DNA of 64,000 nucleotides, from contig MU129103.1 of assembly GCA_014904985.1 (NCBI GenBank), positions 1 to 64,000 of the forward strand. Direction: 5' to 3'. The position numbers and the translations under genes are program-made. The stretch is from Hydnum rufescens UP504 (lineage: Eukaryota > Basidiomycota > Agaricomycetes > Cantharellales > Hydnaceae). This document shows, in pieces, positions 56,172-64,000 of the stretch; positions within the stretch are counted from its first letter, which is position 1; each line of letters begins with the position of its first letter. A model generated the notes under the pieces. It was not told the origin of the DNA and made no database searches. It saw only the letters and a list, made by a program, of their open reading frames with translations.

Positions 56172-56490
56172 ATGTGTTTGCTGGATCCTCCTTATTTTGA
56201 GCTCTTTTGTCATCCTGTTGGATTCATGTCCTTGTCAATCTTGTAGTTTCTTGTCTCTTGAATAGATAATAGATGTACACTGATTAATTTAACTTGGAAG
56301 CTCATTGATACATTGATCTATGTAGTCTAAGTCCCCATGTTGATATTATTTGAGATCAAAAGACCATGTCTGTCACCCGAGGTCATGGCATTGAAATTAT
56401 GTGAGATCAAAGGATTTTGATGCCTCATAGGCAATTAATTTGATGCGGTTCGACATGTCTTTTGAGATCAGTCCAAGTGGCTGACTGAGG
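56172..56490. other. Downstream flank of the degraded gene
   Basis: AT-rich, non-coding. It contains 'gagatcaaaag' repeats near 56350 and 56405. Confidence 0.4.
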
Positions 56491-56778
56491 TGCTAAGGTT
56501 AGAGTTGCTGGACATCCAAGGAAAAGTAAGCATAATGAAATACATATCAGGTTTTGAAGAAAGAAGAAAGAAACATACTAACAAGACACAAATATCAGTA
56601 AACAGACCAACACAACATGAATGACATATAAGCCTTTCCACAAGCATCCCAGATGTATAAGCCTTTCTATAAGCATCCCACACAATGTATAAGCCTTTCT
56701 ACAAGCATCCCAAATGATATATCATTGACTACAGCTAGTCCATATCCCTTCCTATTCTCCACTGAACACCATACACAT
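56490..56778 (+). mobile_element. Partial LTR-like element (U5 side)
   Basis: From 'ctaaggttagagttgctggacatcc' to 'actgaacaccatacacat' it matches the 3' third of the LTR-like family (compare 57965-58245), in the same orientation as the complete copy that follows. The 'aagcctttctataagcatccca' segment is present three times. Confidence 0.6.
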
Positions 56779-58380
56779 TGTGGAAGATAAAAACATCCAG
56801 TATCAGAAAATGCGAAATTACACTACTTCCAGCCATTGGACAATCACATGACCGATTATGAAATTAATTATGGCTACGTGCAGAAACCGAATTCGTTTTA
56901 TAACTCTGTCAGTTTTGATCAGAGAGGTACGCCCATATAATGCTTAGAAAGCTACAATTCACACCTTTCAAACAGTATCAAACACAAGTTGAACGGACCA
57001 AATCTGCACTCTCCAGGCCAATTTTACTATTAAAATCCAGGATTTCCAGTAAAAAAACAAATACCTCCATCAGTTCGCATTCAATCCTCTCGGAACAACT
57101 GCGCCTATAAAGATATAAAAAATCTGCATCCAACGGTACTGAGCACGTGAAGAACAGATCAAAACTGAACTCTACAGAACAATATTACTATCAGAATCAA
57201 CACCCATCAGTAAAAAATGAATTTCTCCGTCAGTTCGCATCCGATCTGCTTGGAACCACTGTGCCCAGAAAGCTGTTAAAAATCCACATCAAATGGTACC
57301 AAGCACGCCTATTATGGATGCAAACTGTTGTCTCTGCATCAAATCCCACACCATGCACTTGTTCCTTTTATTAGCCAGTAACAAAAAACACCTTAACCAC
57401 TGGACTATGCTCAGATTAATCTGCAGAACCCAGAGATGTCCCTTAATTTCACTTCCCATGAGCCCCAAAACACATCACAAGACCAGTGACATCATGCTCC
57501 AACCACTCCACAAGCTCAGCAAACTAGTGACATCATTTCCTTTATGAATCCTTTTGTTCTCTTTATGAATGACATCACTATGACATCACTATGACTTCAC
57601 TATGACATCACACTCTATGGATGACTCAGCTATGACCACATTATGACATCATTTCTTTATTACTCTTTTGTTCTACTCCACTATGACTCCCCCATGACAT
57701 CACTATGATCTCATAGCTTTATTACTCTTTTGTTCTTGCTCCATGCACAGCCACCTTCAGATAGGTATATAAGCTAGCAGATTTTCTTGTTCCCCCCCCA
57801 TCTCCTCACTCTGGAAATCAACCACTGTCAACTACTGTCAACCATTCTGCTTATAATCTAAAGAACTGTCTATCTAAAGCCATCTGGAGCTAAGTCATCT
57901 TCAAGGTTGTTGAGACCAAGCTACTGGAAGCCATCTACGCAAAATACTGAAGCCAAGGATAGTTGCAGAACCTAAGGTTAGAGTTGCTGGACATCCAAGG
58001 AAAAAGTAAGCATAACGAAATATGAGTCAGGAAAGAAGATTGAAGCATACTAACCAAACTAACCAAGCACTGACCATTCTATAGCCTACAGATATCCGCA
58101 TTTTGACCAGGAGGATGTAAACAAGGACACAAAAATATCAGTAAATGAACAAACACAACACGAACACATATAAGCCTTTCTATAAGCATCTATGATATAT
58201 CATTGCTAGTCCATATCACATTCCATTTTCCAGTAAACACATACATATCTTGCAGAGAGTGATCAACCATTGAAGTGAACCAACCCATTTGAATAAACAG
58301 AAACACAGTCTCCAATCTACACACTGGCTGAACCAGATTTTGATTTGACAGTCATCAGAGCTCCCAACCCTTCTTCTATA
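56779..58380 (+). mobile_element. Solo LTR-like element, copy 3 (plus orientation)
   Basis: 1,602 bp, running TGTGGAAGATAAAAACATCC to CTTCTTCTATA on the plus strand. The TATA box TATATAAG at about 57766 is followed by a C-rich initiator region and then a leader with 'ggttagagttgctggacatcc', which fits U3-R-U5. The U3 part holds three blocks of about 130-150 bp with CGTCAGTTTTGATC or CGTCAGTTCGCATC cores. Flanking 4-mers ACAT and CCAT match in three of four bases, so the target duplication is uncertain. No internal gag-pol is attached. Confidence 0.65.
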
Positions 58381-58383
58381 CCA

Positions 58384-58917
58384 TAATAGATGTTCTTGGT
58401 ATCAGTCAATGCGGATTTTTAACAGCTTTCTGGGCATGGTGGTTCTGAGAAGATTCGATGTGAACTGACAGAGAAATTCATTTTTTACTGATGGGTATTG
58501 ATTCTAATAGTAATATTGTTCTATAGAGTTCAGTTTTGATCTGTTCTTCGCATGCTTGGTACTGTTGGATGTGGATTTTTCATATCTTTCCAGGCGCAGT
58601 TGTTCCAAGAGGATTGAATGTGAACTGACAGAGATATTTGTTTTTTACTGGAAATCCTGGATTTTGATAGTAAAATTGGCCTGGAGAGTGCAGTTTTGGT
58701 CCATTTGACTTGTGTTTAGTACTGTTTGAAAGGTGTGAATCATAGCTTTCTAAGCATTATATGGGCATACCTCTCCAATCAAAACTGACAGAGTCATACA
58801 ATGAATTCAGTTTCTGCACATAGCTGTAATTAATTTCATAATCGGTCATGTGATTGTCCAATGGCTGGAAGTAGTGTAATTTCACATTTTCTGATACTGG
58901 ATGTTTTTATCTTCCAC
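58384..58917 (-). mobile_element. Partial LTR-like element (U3 side)
   Basis: Reverse-oriented U3 fragment (taatagatgttcttggtatc ... gtttttatcttccaca) adjoining copy 3, so the two form an inverted pair. It lacks the TATA region and everything downstream. Confidence 0.6.
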
Positions 58918-58918
58918 A

Positions 58919-59930
58919 CCACCAAGGCCTGACTCACACTTTTCAAGAGGGCATTGAGGTTTGGTCCTTGTCTCCTTTTCAGTGGGGGTGGTAGTGCCTT
59001 GTCACTGTTGGACTCATTGGAAAGGTTGAATCTAGGGGATATGTATCCATGTTGAGGTGTTGGGGGATCAGTGAGAATACCATCTTTCACTGTGGAAGCA
59101 TGACTCACCTACAGTTGCCAGAAAGTCAGGTTCAGGTCAGGTTTTGCCCCATTTGGGCAAAACCTGAACTTAACTAACACCTGAATCTCCTTAATTGACA
59201 AAACCTGAACCTAACCTGAAGAAAACCTATCTTAGGTCAGGTTCAGGTCAGGTTCAGGCTAACCCAGGTTCAAACCTGAAATCATGAGCCCCTTCAGACA
59301 TGAGAAATATCTGAGCTGAACACTGATTTTAACCATAATCTGGAATGAGTCATCAATTCTGGCAAGTTCCAGAGTTATGTAAGCAGGTTCCTTGGTGGAG
59401 AAATAGGTCTGAAGTTGAACATAAAACCTCATGCAAAGTTTATATTGACTATACATAGTCTATGTGTTATATTGATTATATATAGTCTACACATAGACTA
59501 TGTATAGTCAATATAAACTTTGCATGAGGTTTTATGTTCAACTTCAGTTCAAAGTAACCTATTTATCCACCAAGGAACCTGCTTACATAACTCTGGAACT
59601 TGCCAGAATTGATGACTCATTCTGGATTATGGTTAAAACCAGTGTTCAGCTCAGATATTTCTCATGTCTGAAGGGGCTCATGATTTCAGGTTTGAACCTG
59701 GGTTAAACCTGAACCTGACCACAGGTCAGGTTCAGGTTTGAACTCAGGGTTCCAGGGTTTGTAACCTGACTTCAGCAACCATAGACTCACCTCCCTCACT
59801 GTAGAGGCATCATCACAAGCCTTATCTGCTGGCTTGCCTTCAAAAGGAGAGGAAGCAGATTGCTCTTGCCACCAGTAGCCAGAATGATATTGTGCCTCAC
59901 CAAGGGTTGGGACAGATCCACAGAGCCATG
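58919..59930 (-). pseudogene. Unrecognised gene fragment split by a palindrome-bearing intron
   Basis: On the minus strand a frame from about 59930 reads LHGSLEFSQFSWLCGSVPTL, later YWWQEQSASSPFEGKPADK and DDASTVRE. It reaches a donor GAG|GTGAGT at 59791/59790. After an acceptor CTGTAG at 59109 the frame resumes in the same phase with VSHASTVKDGILTDPPTPQH and continues with KALPPPLKRRQGPNLNALLK to about 58919, where an LTR-like fragment cuts it off. I recognise no domain. The in-phase junction and a sensible donor and acceptor support a real exon pair, but expression is unknown. Confidence 0.4.
59109..59790. repeat. Palindromic element occupying a candidate intron
   Basis: Arms of roughly 215-220 bp (59262-59478 and 59486-59706) are reverse complements, centred near 59480 on 'catagtctatgtg'/'cacatagactatg'. 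Both ends are bordered by TCAGGTTCAGGT-type short repeats and close with GTCAGGTT and AACCTGAC. The same 65-68 residue frame appears on both strands because of the symmetry. The right arm has a 3-residue insertion. Confidence 0.75.
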
Positions 59931-60200
59931 AGAACTGGGAGAACTCAAGGGAGCCATGAAGTCAGTGGACCATTGCATAAGTAGAGCAGATAAATCAGCT
60001 GAAAAGCAAAGCCCAGGAGACATTTTGCAATGGTCGAGGCTGATGCTACTGAAATGCTCTGAGCATCTGAGCTCATGTTTCAGAAAGTGCAAAAATAAGT
60101 TCCTAATCCATGGCATCATTGCACCATATCACACACTAATGCATCCACTATCTCAAAAAATATTTTGCTATACCTGAACAAACTATGAACAAACTAGCTG
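59931..60200. other. Spacer, possible upstream part of the gene fragment
   Basis: Minus-strand frames continue here (59796-60119), but I cannot join them to the fragment below without a stop. No separate gene is called. Confidence 0.3.
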
Positions 60201-60648
60201 TGGGGTTTGTGCTCACTTGCACGCCCTAACATGTGATCTGTAGTGGGCACTTTTGACTTTATACTTGAATAGAATTTCCCTTGCAAGTGATGGGATGAGT
60301 TCAGTGAGGAAATGGCTCATACCATATTTGTAGATGTCAACTTTGGAATGATATTTTACTTTGTCATTTTTGCTCTTAATGGTTGGAGGTTCATGGGCTG
60401 AAAGTGGGCTCCTTGATATCCAGAAAGAGCTGATGAAAAGCATGATGTAAGCTCCTAAGCAAAAAGGATAGGTGCATGGGTGAAATCACACTGAATGGGG
60501 AGCCACATAAAGAAAATTTCCATGGTTGTGACATTAGATGGGCTCCTTGAGATTTCAAAGAGCTAATGCTAGTACATAGCAGTAACATGAATGAACTTGC
60601 AATGACATAGAGCTCCATTCACTGGGGAAGAGCTCCTTGGTGCCCAAG
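60200..60648. repeat. AGCTCC-rich satellite, part left of the gap
   Basis: Diverged monomers with AGCTCCTTGRN and 'agctgatga' motifs. The last 72 bp before the gap (60577-60648) recur almost exactly at 61602-61673, about 1,025 bp later. Confidence 0.65.
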
Positions 60649-61496
60649 NNNNNNNNNNNNNNNNNNNNNNNNNNNNNNNNNNNNNNNNNNNNNNNNNNNN
60701 NNNNNNNNNNNNNNNNNNNNNNNNNNNNNNNNNNNNNNNNNNNNNNNNNNNNNNNNNNNNNNNNNNNNNNNNNNNNNNNNNNNNNNNNNNNNNNNNNNNN
60801 NNNNNNNNNNNNNNNNNNNNNNNNNNNNNNNNNNNNNNNNNNNNNNNNNNNNNNNNNNNNNNNNNNNNNNNNNNNNNNNNNNNNNNNNNNNNNNNNNNNN
60901 NNNNNNNNNNNNNNNNNNNNNNNNNNNNNNNNNNNNNNNNNNNNNNNNNNNNNNNNNNNNNNNNNNNNNNNNNNNNNNNNNNNNNNNNNNNNNNNNNNNN
61001 NNNNNNNNNNNNNNNNNNNNNNNNNNNNNNNNNNNNNNNNNNNNNNNNNNNNNNNNNNNNNNNNNNNNNNNNNNNNNNNNNNNNNNNNNNNNNNNNNNNN
61101 NNNNNNNNNNNNNNNNNNNNNNNNNNNNNNNNNNNNNNNNNNNNNNNNNNNNNNNNNNNNNNNNNNNNNNNNNNNNNNNNNNNNNNNNNNNNNNNNNNNN
61201 NNNNNNNNNNNNNNNNNNNNNNNNNNNNNNNNNNNNNNNNNNNNNNNNNNNNNNNNNNNNNNNNNNNNNNNNNNNNNNNNNNNNNNNNNNNNNNNNNNNN
61301 NNNNNNNNNNNNNNNNNNNNNNNNNNNNNNNNNNNNNNNNNNNNNNNNNNNNNNNNNNNNNNNNNNNNNNNNNNNNNNNNNNNNNNNNNNNNNNNNNNNN
61401 NNNNNNNNNNNNNNNNNNNNNNNNNNNNNNNNNNNNNNNNNNNNNNNNNNNNNNNNNNNNNNNNNNNNNNNNNNNNNNNNNNNNNNNNNNNNNNNN
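60649..61496. other. Assembly gap (848 N)
   Basis: Unknown sequence inside the satellite. Given the flanking repeat spacing, it probably hides one more higher-order repeat unit. Confidence 0.95.
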
Positions 61497-64000
61497 GAAA
61501 TGGAGCTCCTTGAGATCTTCAAAGAGCTGATGGCTAGTACAATAAAGGTTTCAATGAAAAACAACAGCTACAAGGGGGAAACTGTAAGCTCCAATATAAG
61601 AATAGCAGTAACATGAATGAACTTGCAATGACATAGAGCTCCATTCACTGGGGAAGAGCTCCTTGGTGCCCAAGATAAAAGCTCCAATGAGAGGACAGAA
61701 GCTACCAAAGGACCCTTGCAGTGAAATGTGTGAAAAAAAGCCTTTTCATGTCCAGGAAAGAGCTGATGATCACCAAGAGGAAGCTGCAACCTGAGAACAT
61801 CAATTACATAAATGAAACCACAATAGAATGGAGCTCCATCCCCATGAAGCCAAGCTCCTTGGCATGCAAGGAAAAAGCTCCAAAAGAGAAAAAGTAACTG
61901 AATGTGCCTCAGGAGCTGCTTGATGGAAGCTCCTTTGAAAGAATACAGCTACATCAATGAAGCTGCAAGTGATTGGAGTTACACTTTCTGATAAAAGCCC
62001 CTGAGATGCAAGGTAAGAGTTGCATTGAAAGACTAACAGCAGCTGAATAAATAAAACTGCTCATGATGTGGAGCTCAACCCCTTAGAAAAAGCTCCTTTG
62101 AATACAAGGGAAGAGCTCCAAGGAAACAACAGCAGCCACAAAAGAGAAATTGTAGCTGACTTTGAAAAAAAAGCTCCTTTTATATCCAAGAAGAGCCAGG
62201 ATAATGAAAGGATGAGCTCCAATGCAAGGACAGCAGCTCCATGGATAACAGTGAAATGGAATTAAGCTCCATTTGCTTGGCTTAAGCTCCTTGGTGCACA
62301 GAATAGGAGCTCCAAGGGAAAGACAGCAGCTACATAAATGAGCTTGGAATGGAATGAAGCTCCATAAGGGTAATATTGCAGCTGGTTCTACAGGATGTGG
62401 AGCTCTTGGATATTCAAGAGAGCCAATGAATAATCAAGAGATGGACTCAATCCAGTAACAGCAGCTAACCATGGATGAAAGTGCAATGAAATGGAGCTCC
62501 CAAGGGGAAAAACAGCAGTCGGAATGTCAAGCTGCAGGCTCAATCCAAGGACAGCAGCTACACTGATGAGAGTGCAATGAAAGAGACCCAATTTGCTTGA
62601 GATAAGCTCTTTGGTAGGAGGGGTGGAGCTCCAAATATGTTCAGACTCAGCTGACTCAGGGAATGGAGCTCCTGGATGATTTTTGAGAGCCACATGTCGT
62701 ACTGTCCGCAGTATAAAAGCTCCAATGAGAGGACAGAAGCTACCAAAGGACCCTTGCAGTGAAATGTGTGAAAAAAGAGCCTTTTCATGTCCAGGAAAGA
62801 GCTGATGATCACCAAGAGGAAGCTGCAACCTGAGAACATCAATTACATAAATGAAACCACAATAGAATGGAGCTCCATCCCCATGAGGCCAAGCTCCTTG
62901 GCATGCAAGGAAAAAGCTCCAAAAGAGAAAAAGTAACTGAATGTGCCTCAAGGAGCTGCTTGATGGAAGCTCCTTTGAAAGAATAGCAGCTACATCAATG
63001 AAGCTGCAAGGGATTGGAGTTACACTTTCTGATAAAAGCCCCATGAGATGCAAGGTAAGAGCTGCATTGAAAGACTAACAGCAGCTGAATAAATAAAACT
63101 GCTCATGATGTGGAGCTCAACCCTTTAGAAAAAGCTCCTTTGAATACAAGGGAAGAGCTCCAAGGAAACAACAACAGCCACAAAAGAGAAATTGTAGCTG
63201 ACTTTGAAAAAAAGCTCCTTTTATATCCAAGAAGAGCCAATGATAATGAAAGGATGAGCTCCAATGCAAGGACAGCAGCTCCATGGATAACAGTGAAATG
63301 GAATTAAGCTCCATTTGCTTGGCTTAAGCTCCTTGGTGCACAGAATAGGAGCTCCAAGGGAAAGACAGCAGCTACATAAATGAGCTTGGAATGGAATGAA
63401 GCTCCATAAGGGTAATATTGTAGCTGGTTCTACAGGATGTGGAGCTCTTGGATATTCAAGAGAGCCAATGAATAATCAAGAGATGGACTCCAATCCAGTA
63501 ACAGCAGCTACACATGGATGAAAGTGCAATGAAATGGGGCTCCCAAGGGGAAAAACAGCAGTCAGGAATGTCAAGCTGCAGGCTCCAATCCAAGGACAGC
63601 AGCTACACTGATGAGAGTGCAATGAAAGAGAGCTCCAATTTTCTTGAGATAAGCTCTTTGGTAGGAGGGGTGGAGTTCCAAATGTCCAGACTCAGCTGAC
63701 TCAGGGAATGGAGCTCCTGGATGAGTTGATGAATTACAAGAATGGGAGCCACATGAATGCAACTGCATTGACATGGAGCTCCATCATCTGGGAACAAGCT
63801 CTTCAGCATGCAAGACAGGAGCTGCAGGGAAAGATTAGCAGCTGAAGAAGCAACAGTGCAGCTGAATTTTCAGAAAATGGTACTCCAGGGATTCTGGAAG
63901 AGCTAATGGTAATCAATGGATGAGCTCCATCCATGAAATTTCATTGACATGGAGCTCCATCATCTGGAAACAAGCTCTTCAGTGTGCAAGACAGGAGCTG
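61497..64000. repeat. AGCTCC-rich satellite with ~1,040-bp higher-order repeat
   Basis: Short monomers of roughly 104 bp share the pattern ATGGAGCTCC ... AGCTCCTTGG ... AGCTCCAA ... ACAGCAGCTACAT. They are grouped in a higher-order unit: 61675-62700 and 62713-63757 are near-identical, with anchors shifted by 1,039-1,042 bp. The array runs to the window end. Open frames on both strands are periodic by-products, and no gene is seen. Confidence 0.8.

Noticed and set aside
59259..59706. Paired 65- and 68-residue frames on opposite strands
   Set aside because: Also a mirror effect of the palindromic element inside the candidate intron.
60569..61564. 331-codon minus and 297-codon plus frames
   Set aside because: They consist almost entirely of N from the assembly gap.

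Overview
The window looks like a repeat-rich chromosome segment of a filamentous basidiomycete, most likely an agaricomycete (inference). The evidence is genes split by short 50-80 nt GT...AG introns with CTAAC/CTGAC-like branch sites, a Ty3-type gag with a CCHC knuckle, solo LTR-like repeats, and two assembly gaps (46934-46958 and 60649-61496). I see no prokaryotic operons, CRISPR, rRNA or tRNA genes.

Region 1 (about 0.6-28 kb) is a tandem amplification of one minus-strand gene for a secreted FAD-dependent oxidase of the berberine-bridge/PCMH type. There are five near full-length copies (A 2123-4422, C 7675-9963, D 12661-14972, E 18468-20767, F 24719-27033) and one truncated copy (B 4746-5633). 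The copies lie about 5-6 kb apart and are separated by duplicated spacer modules. C, D and F look best preserved. A has a one-base deletion just after its signal peptide. E lies next to a stretch dense in single-base indels. B is a fragment.

Region 2 (28-34.3 kb) holds a decayed gag polyprotein with a collagen-like Gly-Pro-Pro stretch and a zinc knuckle, followed by a 300-bp tandem repeat that also occurs as an inverted copy.

Region 3 (34.3-52.6 kb) is the most unusual part. About 31 units are dispersed in small tandem arrays, and each looks like a complete spliceosomal intron of 81-113 nt. Typical units have a GTRNGT-like donor, an internal 10-15 bp hairpin, a CTAAC/CTAAT branch site and a TAG/CAG acceptor. 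The flanking 'exon' usually ends in a second hairpin just before the donor. Stem sequences differ between subfamilies while pairing is kept. The array reverses polarity across a palindrome centred near 35.6 kb, expands by dimer (557 bp) and trimer (about 860 bp) duplications, and is interrupted by two LTR-like elements that landed inside hairpin stems. I treat it as a candidate introner-like or hairpin-intron satellite.

Region 4 (52.6-64 kb) contains a 74-bp tandem repeat upstream of a degraded hypothetical gene (53989-56171), more LTR-like copies in both orientations, a second foldback (51507-51941), a palindrome-filled candidate intron (59109-59790), and an AGCTCC-rich satellite of roughly 104-bp monomers arranged in a higher-order repeat of about 1,040 bp that spans the large gap.
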